Assembly (NCBI GenBank): GCA_022447855.1
Contig: JAKUTX010000001.1
Span: 124,001 to 188,000 of the forward strand
DNA from: UBA6927 sp022447855
Lineage (GTDB): Bacteria; Chloroflexota; Dehalococcoidia; Lucifugimonadales; UBA6927
Reading direction: 5' to 3'
DNA length: 64,000 bases
Part shown: positions 35,928 through 44,917 of the stretch, piece by piece
Layout of the letters: every line of letters starts with the position of its first letter
How positions within the stretch are numbered: position 1 is the stretch's first letter
The notes under the pieces: model-generated
The model's database searches: none
What the model saw: only the letters and a program-made list of their open reading frames with translations
Told to the model about the DNA's origin: nothing
Translations under genes and position numbers: made by a program

Positions 35928-37904
35928 TTATTCAGAAATTACTTTCCTGATATCTCTCATCTGATCACGTAACAATGCAGCTTTCTCAAATTCTAATTCT
36001 TTTGCAGCTTGTTCCATCTGTTTTTTCAAATCTTCCAATATATTACCTAAGTCTTCTTTTGAAATACCATCTGAATCATGTTTTGTATCAGTAGATTTTC
36101 CTGCAATTTCCCGAACTCTTTCTGTAATGTCTTTCACATCTTTAAAAATACCCTTTGGCTCCACACCATGCTGGGTATTATAATCATGCTGGATTTGCCT
36201 TCGCCTATCAGTTTCATCAATCGCGCGGCGCATTGAATCCGTTATCCTATCTGCATACATCACAACTGCCCCTTCAATATTCCTTGCAGCCCTACCAATA
36301 GTTTGTATTAGAGCGGTCCACGATCTGAGATAACCTTCTTTATCAGCGTCAAGAATAGCTACAAGACCAACTTCAGGCAAATCCAAACCCTCTCTAAGTA
36401 AATTAATACCAACTACCACGTCAAAAAGACCTAATCTGAAATCTCTTAAAATTTCCACACGCTGTAATGTGTCGACTTCTGAATGAAGATATTGAGTATT
36501 GATATTCATTTCACGCAAATATTCTGATAACTCCTCGGCCATACGTTTCGTCAATGTTGTAACCAAGCATCTTTGATTTAATTTAACTCTTTCTCTAATC
36601 CTTGATAACAAATCATCAATTTGATCTTTTGTAGGTACGACTTTAATGGAAGGATCGACCAAACCTGTAGGACGTATAATTTGCTCTACTATTGCTCCAC
36701 TAAGTTCATATTCGTAGGGACCTGGAGTAGCAGAAACATAAATCGCTTGATGAATACGAGAATCAAATTCATTAAAATTCAAAGGCCTGTTATCTAAAGC
36801 AGATGGCAATCTAAATCCAAATTCCACTAATGTCCTTTTGCGTGATTGATCACCATTGTACATACCTCTAATTTGAGGGAGAGTCATATGAGATTCATCA
36901 ATCATTAATAAAAAATCTTCTGGAAAATAATCTATCAATGTGAATGGAGTACTACCAGCTTTCCTACCAGACAAATGTCTCGAATAATTTTCAATTCCGG
37001 AACAATATCCAGTTTCTTTTAGCATCTCCAAATCATATTTTGTCCGTGATTCGAGACGTTGAGCCTCTACAAATTTCTCTTTTTGTAAAAAATTGCTTAC
37101 AGATTCTTCCATCTCAAGTTGTATAGAGTTAATAGCCATTTCCATTTTTTCTTCGGAAGTCACAAAATGTCTAGCTGGATAAATTTCCACATTTTCTATC
37201 TCAGATAAAATTTCACCAGTTAATGAATCCATTTCCAATATTCGATCAATTTCATCTCCCCAATATTCTATTCTTATACCATGTTGTTCATATGCAGGTA
37301 TTATTTCAAGAGTATCTCCCCTTACTCTAAACTTACCTCTGGATAAATCATAATCATTTCTCTCATACTGCATATCCACTAATTTATGAATTAAATCCGC
37401 CCTGGAACTACCAGCCCCTTTAGCAACTCTTGCAACGAATCCTTGATATTCCTCAGGAGAACCTAATCCAAAAATACAAGAAACTGATGCAACAATAAGT
37501 ACATCTTTTCTAGTAAGCAATGCTCTAGTAGCTGCGTGCCTAAGTTTGTCTAATTCCTCATTAATATCTGCATCTTTTTCAATATAGATATCAGTCCTTG
37601 GAACATATGCTTCAGGCTGGTAATAATCATAATAACTTACGAAATACTCAACAGCATTATTAGGGAAAAACTCTTTAAACTCCGAAGCAAGTTGGGCTGC
37701 CAAGGTCTTATTATGAGCAATAACCAAAGTAGGCCTATTCAATTCAGCGATGGCGCAAGCCATCGTAAATGTTTTGCCACTTCCAGTAACACCTAAGAGA
37801 GTTTGGTGTCTTTCACCAGACTCAACCCCATTAACCAATCTTTCGATCGCTTGGGGCTGATCTCCTGTTGGTTTAAAATTCGAGATTAAGTCAAAATATT
37901 CCAT
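35928..37904 (-). CDS. uvrB: Excinuclease ABC subunit B
   Basis: A 658-residue helicase-like damage-verification subunit of nucleotide excision repair. It has Walker A GVTGSGKT, the beta-hairpin YYDYYQPEAYVP, motif II in IDESHMTL, motif V and VI (GINLLREGLDLPEV, TIGRAARN), and a C-terminal UVR domain (EFEKAALLRDQMRDI) that contacts UvrC. Usual length. uvrA and uvrC are not in the window. No LexA box was recognised upstream. Confidence 0.97.
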   Translation of the reverse strand: MEYFDLISNFKPTGDQPQAIERLVNGVESGERHQTLLGVTGSGKTFTMACAIAELNRPTLVIAHNKTLAAQLASEFKEFFPNNAVEYFVSYYDYYQPEAYVPRTDIYIEKDADINEELDKLRHAATRALLTRKDVLIVASVSCIFGLGSPEEYQGFVARVAKGAGSSRADLIHKLVDMQYERNDYDLSRGKFRVRGDTLEIIPAYEQHGIRIEYWGDEIDRILEMDSLTGEILSEIENVEIYPARHFVTSEEKMEMAINSIQLEMEESVSNFLQKEKFVEAQRLESRTKYDLEMLKETGYCSGIENYSRHLSGRKAGSTPFTLIDYFPEDFLLMIDESHMTLPQIRGMYNGDQSRKRTLVEFGFRLPSALDNRPLNFNEFDSRIHQAIYVSATPGPYEYELSGAIVEQIIRPTGLVDPSIKVVPTKDQIDDLLSRIRERVKLNQRCLVTTLTKRMAEELSEYLREMNINTQYLHSEVDTLQRVEILRDFRLGLFDVVVGINLLREGLDLPEVGLVAILDADKEGYLRSWTALIQTIGRAARNIEGAVVMYADRITDSMRRAIDETDRRRQIQHDYNTQHGVEPKGIFKDVKDITERVREIAGKSTDTKHDSDGISKEDLGNILEDLKKQMEQAAKELEFEKAALLRDQMRDIRKVISE

Positions 37905-37953
37905 TTAAAACTTCTGAGCTCTAAATTAACCTTTAAATATACTTCATTCAATC

Positions 37954-39153
37954 TCAAGAAATTGAGACAGGCCTTGACCCTAATTCTAATTCAACTTCTA
38001 AAAATTTGCCTCCATCACGTAATATACCCAATGTTACAGTTTCACCTGGAGACATTTTTTCAACCAAAATTGCTATTAAATCTGCCATGTTGGTTACCTC
38101 AATATTATTGATTGTAACAATGACATCTCCACCAATCCGAATTTGAAATCCTGAATCAGTATTTACGACTTTATTTGATCCAACTAATCCGGCCAAGTCA
38201 GCTGGACTATTTGAAACAACATTAACTATTTGAACTCCCTTAGAATCATTAGGGAGATTCATTGAATCTCTCACCCAAGGATCTAATTCTGTGCCCGAAA
38301 TCCCTAACCAAGCATATTTAAAAACACCTTCTTTAATAATCCCGTTAACTACTCTTTGAACAGTATTTATTGGAACTGCAAAACCAACCCCGGAGTTCCC
38401 TCCACTCGGACTCGCAATTTGAACTGCTACTCCTATAACTTTGCCAGTACGATCAACAACAGGACCGCCTGAATTCCCTGGATTAAGTGGGGCATCCGTT
38501 TGAATGACTTTTGGAATATTGTATAAACTCAATTGGCTATTTATAACTCTTTCGACAGCACTTACGATGCCTGCAGTCATACTAAAAGATTGGCCAAAAG
38601 GATTACCAATTGCAATAGCAATTTGTCCAACTCTTACATCATCACTGTCAGACAAAATAACTGGCTTAATTTGATCATAATCAAGTTGCATTTTTAAAAC
38701 AGCAATATCAGAATCAGATGAGATTCCAACTAATTTTAATTGATCATAAAAGCCATCAGAAAATTCTCCTAACACTGAATCTGCATCTCTGATCACATGT
38801 GCTGCAGTAACTATATGTCCGTTATCATCCCAAACAAAACCAGTCCCCTCACCTATAACTGCCAATCTAGAACCTCTCTGACCCATCGCCTTAATCTTAA
38901 CCACAGAAGGTGAAACATCTGAAAAAACGTTGTTAAGCAATTCTTCATAAGCAATTACCAACTCTAATGGATGAGATTTAGTAGGGGAATCTCCAGGAGG
39001 ACCCGGCAATCCTCTATCACCCTGTATGCCTTGAGGACCAGTGTCGCCCGGATCGCCTTGAGGGCCTGGATCACCCTCACAACCGACCAAAAAAATCACA
39101 AATACAAGAATGAAACTGCTAAAAATTGTTGATATTGAATTGCTAAATTTCAT
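37954..39153 (-). CDS. HtrA/DegP-type serine protease lipoprotein with collagen-like stalk
   Basis: A 399-residue secreted protease. Residues 1-24 are a signal peptide ending in lipobox LVGC (Cys25). Residues 27-56 are ten uninterrupted Gly-X-Y triplets, rich in Asp, Pro and Gln, exactly like bacterial collagen-like stalks. The trypsin-like domain follows with the triad H119 (TAAHV), D149 (SDIAVLK) and S228 (GNSGGP). A PDZ domain starts near residue 285 (LGISGTELDPWV to VTLGIL). It would be a membrane-anchored quality-control protease. The collagen-like linker, which normally needs trimerisation, matches the trimeric nature of HtrA. This combination is unusual. Confidence 0.9.
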   Translation of the reverse strand: MKFSNSISTIFSSFILVFVIFLVGCEGDPGPQGDPGDTGPQGIQGDRGLPGPPGDSPTKSHPLELVIAYEELLNNVFSDVSPSVVKIKAMGQRGSRLAVIGEGTGFVWDDNGHIVTAAHVIRDADSVLGEFSDGFYDQLKLVGISSDSDIAVLKMQLDYDQIKPVILSDSDDVRVGQIAIAIGNPFGQSFSMTAGIVSAVERVINSQLSLYNIPKVIQTDAPLNPGNSGGPVVDRTGKVIGVAVQIASPSGGNSGVGFAVPINTVQRVVNGIIKEGVFKYAWLGISGTELDPWVRDSMNLPNDSKGVQIVNVVSNSPADLAGLVGSNKVVNTDSGFQIRIGGDVIVTINNIEVTNMADLIAILVEKMSPGETVTLGILRDGGKFLEVELELGSRPVSIS

Positions 39154-39216
39154 CTATAGAATTTCCTTAAATCGTTACTAAGAGTATCTAATGCAAATCA
39201 TAAAATGTTTTTTCAG

Positions 39217-39984
39217 TTATTGTGTTACTTCAAAAATCATTGTTGAGCTTTTTTCTGATAAAGACCCTTCATTAAAATCTCCAAAAATATTCAACACTTC
39301 AAAACCCGAGCGATCCAGCAAATGAACCATTTCCCATATATGAGAGTACCTCAATTGATAATCTAAATATAAACGCTTCAACGATTCTCCAGAGGCCGAA
39401 ACTTTTTCCATCAATATTTTAGCAAAAATAAATTGATGGAATACATCGGCATATGATTGCTCGTAAACAATAATTGACTCACCAGATTTTGGATCTTCCA
39501 AATCTCGTGAGTGAATCAATAAATTTCCATCCTGAACCAACAATTCTGGATCAGGAACAAACACATCAAACAACAACCTTCCTCCAGAGGTTAAATGTTT
39601 TCGGACATTCTGTAAGGTCATCAATTGATCTTCGATACTAAGAAGAGATAAAAACCCATTAAAGGGTATAATTATCTGATCGAACTGAAAATTAAAATCA
39701 AAATCCCTCATATCTTGCAAGAAGATTTCACACTGGTCAGAATTAAAATTAAATTGACTCTTCTTTTGTTTAGCAATTTCTAGCATTGCGTTCGAATTAT
39801 CTATTCCAATCACATTCAACCCATGATTTACCATTGGAAATAAAACCCTACCTGTTCCACATCCAATCTCTAAAATCCGGCCACTAACATGAGTCGATTT
39901 GCGGATATAAAATTCAACATCTTCAGTCAATTCTGAATGGTACAAATCGTATACTTTTGCCCATTCCAAATAATTATCTTTCAT
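39217..39984 (-). CDS. SAM-dependent methyltransferase (class I)
   Basis: A 255-residue Rossmann-fold methyltransferase. Motif I is LEIGCGTGRVLFPM, an acidic residue ends strand 2 in VIGIDNSNAM, and motif II lies near FDQIIIPFNGFLSL. The C-terminal part is strand-rich. The substrate is unknown. The ATG at 39984 overlaps the ruvA stop (TGATG), so it is translationally coupled to ruvA. Confidence 0.85.
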   Translation of the reverse strand: MKDNYLEWAKVYDLYHSELTEDVEFYIRKSTHVSGRILEIGCGTGRVLFPMVNHGLNVIGIDNSNAMLEIAKQKKSQFNFNSDQCEIFLQDMRDFDFNFQFDQIIIPFNGFLSLLSIEDQLMTLQNVRKHLTSGGRLLFDVFVPDPELLVQDGNLLIHSRDLEDPKSGESIIVYEQSYADVFHQFIFAKILMEKVSASGESLKRLYLDYQLRYSHIWEMVHLLDRSGFEVLNIFGDFNEGSLSEKSSTMIFEVTQ

Positions 39985-40577
39985 CAATCAGAGCCTATGA
40001 GTTCCGCTAAAGCTAAACGGACCAATTCTTCAGGAGTCGCATCATTAGGAATATCAACTAATCCTAATGCCTGTCTAGCCTCTGAAGTCGAATATCCTAA
40101 AGCCGCCAACCCTTCCAATGCTTGGCTGTGAGAACTCCGATCAATTTGTTTATGCGTTAGAGTAGAAGACATTTTACCTTTCAATTCTAAAATAATCCTG
40201 CTAGCTATTTTCTTGCCAATACCAGAAACAGTGCCAAAAGCTCCCACATCTCCAATTTCTACAGCTGTTGCCAGATCTTCTGGCGTGAGACTAGACATGA
40301 TTCCAAGAGCATGTCTTGGACCAACACCATTTACATTAAGTAACACTTCAAATAAATCCCTAGATTCCTCATTCAAAAAACCATAAAGATTAATATTTTC
40401 TGGCCTCATCCTTAAGGACGTGAATAATTGAATCGATTCACTAGTATTCGACAACTCATCAGCAATCGAGGCTGGTACACTTACGCGTAACGAAAAATTT
40501 CCAACATTTACATCAACCCAATCAATCCCTGTCGATGTAATATCGCCAGTAATAGATGAAATTAGTGACATTACCAA
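39984..40577 (-). CDS. ruvA: Holliday junction helicase subunit RuvA
   Basis: A 197-residue junction-binding protein. It has an N-terminal OB fold (SLISSITGDI to YGFLNEESRDLFEVL), two helix-hairpin-helix motifs (LLNVNGVGPRHALGIMS, VSGIGKKIASRIILELKGK), an acidic linker and a C-terminal RuvB-binding domain (EGLAALGYSTSEARQAL). The TTG at 40577 is kept because AGGGAG (40590-40585) lies 7 nt upstream. An ATG at 40571 is the alternative. It follows ruvC by one nucleotide. ruvB is not in the window. Confidence 0.94.
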   Translation of the reverse strand: MVMSLISSITGDITSTGIDWVDVNVGNFSLRVSVPASIADELSNTSESIQLFTSLRMRPENINLYGFLNEESRDLFEVLLNVNGVGPRHALGIMSSLTPEDLATAVEIGDVGAFGTVSGIGKKIASRIILELKGKMSSTLTHKQIDRSSHSQALEGLAALGYSTSEARQALGLVDIPNDATPEELVRLALAELIGSD

Positions 40578-40578
40578 A

Positions 40579-41076
40579 TTAAATCTCCCTCAACATTAAT
40601 TCTTGTGTCTCACGTTCTTTCATATGGCAAAGAGCAACAGCTACTGCATCAGATTCATCCAAATCCTTAAATTGTTTATCAATATTTAATATCGCCTCTA
40701 CCATATCCCTTACTTGCTCCTTTGAACTTCCTCCATTATCTGTAACGGATTTTTTTATTTGCGTTGGAGCATATGTGAAAACCTCTAAATTATTCTGAGT
40801 GGCCGACAAAATAGCAACTGCTTGTGCCCTACCAATCAACATTGCAGTACGAACATTTTGAGAAACAAATGGTGCCTCCACCGCCATTTCACTAGGTGCA
40901 GACTTCTCGATAATTCCAGATAAAGAATTAAAAATCTGATTGAGTCTCTGAGAAACTTCTATCTTAGCACTTACTTTTAAAACACCTGAATCAATTAGCG
41001 ACAAATCTTCATTATTTGACTCAACCAGAGCATACCCTAAATTAACGGTCCCCGGATCTATTCCTAAAACCCTCAA
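40579..41076 (-). CDS. ruvC: Holliday junction resolvase RuvC
   Basis: A 165-residue RNase H-fold nuclease that cleaves four-way junctions. Catalytic acids are visible: Asp7 in LGIDPGT, Glu in MAVEAPF, and the DESDAVAVALCH segment. It starts with TTG at 41076, 6 nt after GGAGG. Operon order is yebC-ruvC-ruvA, as in many bacteria. Confidence 0.95.
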   Translation of the reverse strand: MRVLGIDPGTVNLGYALVESNNEDLSLIDSGVLKVSAKIEVSQRLNQIFNSLSGIIEKSAPSEMAVEAPFVSQNVRTAMLIGRAQAVAILSATQNNLEVFTYAPTQIKKSVTDNGGSSKEQVRDMVEAILNIDKQFKDLDESDAVAVALCHMKERETQELMLREI

Positions 41077-41099
41077 CCTTTGCCTCCTGACAAAATTTT

Positions 41100-41858
41100 C
41101 TACTGAGATTCGTTTCCATATTCAGACAAAGCCTCATCAGGAAAATCCGCATTGGAATATACCTTCTGAACATCATCTAAATCCTCGAGTAAATCCATTA
41201 GTCTAAGAGTTTGTTTTGCAGTTTTGGAATCTAACATAACTGTATTCTGAGGAATCATTGCCAATTCCGAAGATCGAATCTCCGCACTTTTACCAGTTAA
41301 GGCGCGCCTTACTTCTTCTAAATTTGAAGGGGCCGCAAAAATTTCTAATGTGGAATCGTATGTTTCAAAATCATCAGCACCGGCGTCTATAGCAGTCAAA
41401 GCCATCTCTTCAGCCAAATCTTCCTGTGCATCGACAATGACAATTCCTTTTTGACTAAATTGCCACATCACTGAACCCGACTCAGCCATGTTTCCACCAG
41501 ACTTAGTAAATGTAGACCTAATAGCGGATGAAGTTCGATTCTTATTGTCTGTCAATGTTTCCAACAAGATTGCTATACCACCAGGGCCATAACCTTCATA
41601 AAATGCTTCAACCATCTGAAGTTGTGAACCATCTTCACCGCTGCCCTTTTTTATAGCTCTCTCAACATTATCTTTTGGCATATTGGCATCTCTTGCCTTC
41701 TGCACCGCAACTCGTAATTTAACATTAGAGTCAATATCAGACCCAGAACGCGCTGCAACAATTATCTCTCTAGTCAACTTAGTAAACAATTTGCCACGCC
41801 GGGCATCTGTGACAGCTTTACCATGTTTGATCGTGGACCATTTCGAATGACCTGACAA
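41100..41858 (-). CDS. yebC: YebC/TACO1-family protein
   Basis: A 252-residue protein of the YebC family. The family's N-terminus SGHSKWSTIKHGKAVTDARRG fixes the start at the TTG at 41858, preceded by GGAGG with 6 nt spacing, rather than the longer frame at 41903. Recent work links YebC proteins to translation of difficult sequences, and older work to transcription control of ruv genes. It leads the yebC-ruvC-ruvA-methyltransferase operon. Confidence 0.94.
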   Translation of the reverse strand: MSGHSKWSTIKHGKAVTDARRGKLFTKLTREIIVAARSGSDIDSNVKLRVAVQKARDANMPKDNVERAIKKGSGEDGSQLQMVEAFYEGYGPGGIAILLETLTDNKNRTSSAIRSTFTKSGGNMAESGSVMWQFSQKGIVIVDAQEDLAEEMALTAIDAGADDFETYDSTLEIFAAPSNLEEVRRALTGKSAEIRSSELAMIPQNTVMLDSKTAKQTLRLMDLLEDLDDVQKVYSNADFPDEALSEYGNESQ

Positions 41859-42061
41859 TACACACCTCCAGATTAAGTGCATTTTAGCATGTAGCAACAA
41901 CACGGTAAAGTTGGTGATTATTTGTATTTGAGAGGATTATTCCATAGAAATCCTAAGGATATATTTTTTAATAATTATTGAATAAAGACCTGTTTTTTGG
42001 GTATTTTTAAGGATTTTCGCAAGATATTTGCCTATTTTCACCAAAAAACTGGAAATTCGTG

Positions 42062-42090
42062 TTGACAATGCGGTGAGACCAATGTATACG
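42062..42090 (+). promoter_or_regulatory. Promoter of the HU gene
   Basis: TTGACA (42062-42067), a 17-bp spacer and TATACG (42085-42090). Transcription would begin near 42097, giving a leader of about 50 nt. Confidence 0.75.
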
Positions 42091-42103
42091 GTATAGAAGG
42101 GCT

Positions 42104-42137
42104 AAAGGAATCGTTCCTTTACATATGCAAAAGGAGG
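42104..42137 (+). promoter_or_regulatory. HU leader hairpin that could exchange with the ribosome binding site
   Basis: AAAGGAA (42104-42110) pairs with TTCCTTT (42114-42120) across a 3-nt loop. The same TCCTTT is also complementary to AAAGGA within the SD AAAAGGAGG (42129-42137). The leader can thus form either the upstream hairpin with SD free, or a hairpin that hides the SD. Confidence 0.45.
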
Positions 42138-42145
42138 ACACAAAA

Positions 42146-42430
42146 ATGGCAACCTTAAGGAAGAATGATGTCAGCAGTACTATAGCTGGCAAATTAGGTG
42201 GTTCAAAAGCTGATGGAGAAAGAGCATTAAAAGCTGTTCTTGATTCTATCCAAGACGCTATCTCGAATAGAGACAGAGTCGTTTTAACTGGATTCGGATC
42301 CTTTGAAGTTCGATCTGTAAAAGCTAGACAAGTTCGTCCAGTTAGAGGTGATGGTGGTTTAATAACCGTACCTGCTCATAACAGAGTTGGCTTTACAGCT
42401 GGTGCTGAATTAAACAAGTCTGCTCAATAA
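42146..42430 (+). CDS. HU-family DNA-binding protein
   Basis: A 94-residue histone-like protein. It has the helical dimerisation part (MATLRKNDVSSTIAGKLGG), the conserved GFGSFEVR, the DNA-binding arm VKARQVRPVRGDGGLITVPAHNRVGF and a final helix. The arm differs from the usual RxGRNPxTG form but keeps basic residues and Pro. The ATG at 42146 has GGAGG 8 nt upstream, and the longer frame from 42125 lacks support. It has a consensus promoter, a structured leader and its own strong terminator, so it is a single-gene, probably highly expressed unit. Confidence 0.93.
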   Translation: MATLRKNDVSSTIAGKLGGSKADGERALKAVLDSIQDAISNRDRVVLTGFGSFEVRSVKARQVRPVRGDGGLITVPAHNRVGFTAGAELNKSAQ

Positions 42431-42444
42431 ATCTCGTTAGAGTT

Positions 42445-42486
42445 AGTTTAGGCGGGTTGATCAATCAACCCGTCTAAACTTTTTAT
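42445..42486 (+). terminator. Rho-independent terminator after HU
   Basis: A 16-bp stem (42445-42460 with 42465-42480), containing one G-T pair, a TCAA loop and a TTTTATTTT tail. It is the strongest terminator seen in the window. Confidence 0.93.
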
Positions 42487-42524
42487 TTTAATTTATACTA
42501 TTTAACTGGTAGGTAGATCATTCA

Positions 42525-43463
42525 TTGATTGCAGTTTGCGGTGAAGCGTTGATTGATTTTGCCCCTATTGAAATTTCGGACAATAGGGCATATTTACCTA
42601 TACCAGGAGGATCCCCATACAATGTTGCAATAGGACTAGGCAGACTCGGGTGCCCTGTTGATTTCATTGGAAAATTGTCCACTGATGAATTTGGGAAAAC
42701 TCTCAGAAAAAATCTTTTGGCTAATGGTGGCAACGATCGTTTCACAATAAGCGGAGCAGAACCGTCCACTTTAGCCTTTATTCACATAGAAAAAGGTGAA
42801 GAGCCTCATTTTTCTTTCTTCTCTAATAATTCGGCAGATAGAAATTTAACTATTTCCGATTTGCCAAAATCTTTGAATAGTGAAATTCAAGCAGTTCATT
42901 TTGGATCTTTTTCTCTAGCACATGAGCCTATAGCATCAACATTGGAAAAACTTATTGAACGCGAACATAATCAACGTATCATATCAATTGACCCGAACAT
43001 TAGACCATCTTTTGTAACCGACAAATATGAATACATCAAAAGGTTGGAAAAATTAATAACTTTGGCGACTATCGTCAAAGTTAGTGTTGCAGACATCGAA
43101 TGGATGTATCCTGATTCAAATCCAAAGAAAATCATTTATCAGTGGATTAAATCTGGCCCCAGTCTCGCAATTTTAACATCAGGAGAAAAAGGATCATATG
43201 CAGAAACTCCCTCTGGGATCAAAATCAATTCTCCTGCTAAGCCTGTAAATATAGTAGATACTGTTGGAGCGGGAGATTCATTTATGTCTGCTTTGCTTTG
43301 GTGGCTTTTAGAAAAAAATTTCCTAAATCTACAATCGATAAAAACACTAAAAGAAAAAGACATAGAAAATCTACTGATTTATTCAAGTACTGCGGCCTCA
43401 ATTACATGCGGAAGATCTGGAGCAAATCCTCCATTTGCAAATGAAATTAGTATAGATTGTTGA
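42525..43463 (+). CDS. PfkB-family carbohydrate kinase (fructokinase-like)
   Basis: A 312-residue sugar kinase. It starts VCGEALIDFAP, has GGSPYNVAIGLGRLG and the catalytic motif DTVGAGDSFMSAL. The N-terminus is of fructokinase or 2-keto-3-deoxygluconate kinase type. The start is TTG at 42525, which fits the family's N-terminus. It ends 5 bp from the convergent phoU. No sugar transporter is nearby, so the substrate is open. Confidence 0.85.
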   Translation: MIAVCGEALIDFAPIEISDNRAYLPIPGGSPYNVAIGLGRLGCPVDFIGKLSTDEFGKTLRKNLLANGGNDRFTISGAEPSTLAFIHIEKGEEPHFSFFSNNSADRNLTISDLPKSLNSEIQAVHFGSFSLAHEPIASTLEKLIEREHNQRIISIDPNIRPSFVTDKYEYIKRLEKLITLATIVKVSVADIEWMYPDSNPKKIIYQWIKSGPSLAILTSGEKGSYAETPSGIKINSPAKPVNIVDTVGAGDSFMSALLWWLLEKNFLNLQSIKTLKEKDIENLLIYSSTAASITCGRSGANPPFANEISIDC

Positions 43464-43468
43464 CTGGA

Positions 43469-44122
43469 TTAAAACTTTTCCATAGGTGAGCCAGTCACTA
43501 AGTAGATTACCCTTTCAGCAATATTAGTTGTTCTATCTGCTACCCTCTCAAGATCATGAGCTACCCAAAGCAAATAAGTTGCTCTTTGAATTGTCGATGG
43601 GTCTGCCATCATATAAGTAAGCAATTCTCTATAAACCTGATCATAAAGAGAATCTACTTCATCATCAGACTTAACAACTTCGTATGCAGACTCAGCATCT
43701 TTGTTAACATAAGACTCCAAACTCTGATGAACCATATTAGCCGCTTTATCAGCCATCCTAGGAATATCAATCAAAGGTTTTAAAGGAGGAAGATTTCCCA
43801 TTGCAATACTGATTTTTGCAATCCCCTCCGCATAATCTCCCATTCTCTCAAGCTCATTTGAAACCATTAATGCGGAAATTATTCCTCTCAAATCGCTTGC
43901 CATAGGTGCTTCTAATGCAATTAAATCTATACACCTATCTTCTATTGACTGGGTCATGTCATCAATCACATCATCCTCATCTATTACTTGCTGAGACCCT
44001 TCAATATCTCGGTTTTTCAGACAGTCGATTGATTTAAAAACCGCCTTTTCAACCATGCTTCCAAGTTTTACCACATCATCCTGCACTTCATTTAAATTTC
44101 TTTCAAAGTCTTCACGTGGCAT
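43469..44122 (-). CDS. phoU: Phosphate-signalling protein PhoU
   Basis: A 217-residue protein of two three-helix bundles. It contains the repeated metal-binding patterns ERMGDYAEGIAK and DLERVADRTTNIAERV. It links PstB with the PhoR kinase to keep the Pho response off when phosphate is plentiful. AGGTG precedes the ATG. It is the last gene of the pst cluster, 11 nt after pstB. Confidence 0.94.
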   Translation of the reverse strand: MPREDFERNLNEVQDDVVKLGSMVEKAVFKSIDCLKNRDIEGSQQVIDEDDVIDDMTQSIEDRCIDLIALEAPMASDLRGIISALMVSNELERMGDYAEGIAKISIAMGNLPPLKPLIDIPRMADKAANMVHQSLESYVNKDAESAYEVVKSDDEVDSLYDQVYRELLTYMMADPSTIQRATYLLWVAHDLERVADRTTNIAERVIYLVTGSPMEKF

Positions 44123-44133
44123 CGAATTTCACC

Positions 44134-44913
44134 TCAACTGAATCTTCCCGTAATATATGCTTCTGTACGTTCATTGGTAGGATTAGTAAAAATTTTTTGT
44201 GTGTCGTCTTGTTCTACTAAATATCCAGAATGATCATCTCCAACCATAAAAAAGGCTGTTTCATCAGAGATTCTGGCTGCTTGTTGCATATTATGAGTCA
44301 CAATCACAATGGTGTAATCTTTTTTTAATTCTCTGACCAAATCTTCAATAGCAACCGTTGCAATAGGATCTAATGCAGATGCAGGCTCATCCATCAATAT
44401 TACGTCTGGTTCAACAGCTAATGCTCTTGCAATACAAAGACGTTGTTGTTGCCCTCCAGATAATGTCAAAGCACTGTCATTTAATCTATCCTTTACCTCA
44501 TCCCATAGCGCAGCTTGAATCAAAGAACGTTCTACTGCTTCATCTAAATCTCCAGAAAACCCATTTACTTTTAAACCAAATGCTACATTTTGAAAAATCG
44601 ATTTAGGAAAAGGATTGGGCTTCTGAAAAACCATTCCGATCCGAGATCTAATCTCCGTCGCATCAATATTTGAAGAATAAATATTGCTCTCATTGTAATT
44701 AACTTCTCCAGTTACAACCGCTGTGATAACCAAATCATTCATCCGATTCAAACATCTAATAAAAGTGCTCTTACCACATCCAGAAGGCCCAATCAATGCA
44801 GTGACAGTATTTCTACGAATATCCATAGTGACATCTTTTATGGCATGAAATTTTCCATAATGCACATTTAGATCTTTAACTGAAATAATAAAATTAGGCG
44901 TTGGTGATTTCAA
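44134..44913 (-). CDS. pstB: Phosphate ABC transporter ATP-binding protein
   Basis: A 259-residue ABC ATPase. It has Walker A GPSGCGKST, the PstB-typical FIRCLNRMNDL after it, VFQKPNPFP at the Q-loop, the signature LSGGQQQRL and Walker B VILMDEPASALD. It starts with TTG at 44913, 9 nt after GGAGG. It drives phosphate import through PstCA. Confidence 0.95.
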   Translation of the reverse strand: MKSPTPNFIISVKDLNVHYGKFHAIKDVTMDIRRNTVTALIGPSGCGKSTFIRCLNRMNDLVITAVVTGEVNYNESNIYSSNIDATEIRSRIGMVFQKPNPFPKSIFQNVAFGLKVNGFSGDLDEAVERSLIQAALWDEVKDRLNDSALTLSGGQQQRLCIARALAVEPDVILMDEPASALDPIATVAIEDLVRELKKDYTIVIVTHNMQQAARISDETAFFMVGDDHSGYLVEQDDTQKIFTNPTNERTEAYITGRFS

Positions 44914-44917
44914 ATGT

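Noticed and set aside
42125..42145. Upstream ATG that would extend HU by seven residues
   Set aside because: It lies just before and over the SD of the true start. HU proteins begin at the second Met.
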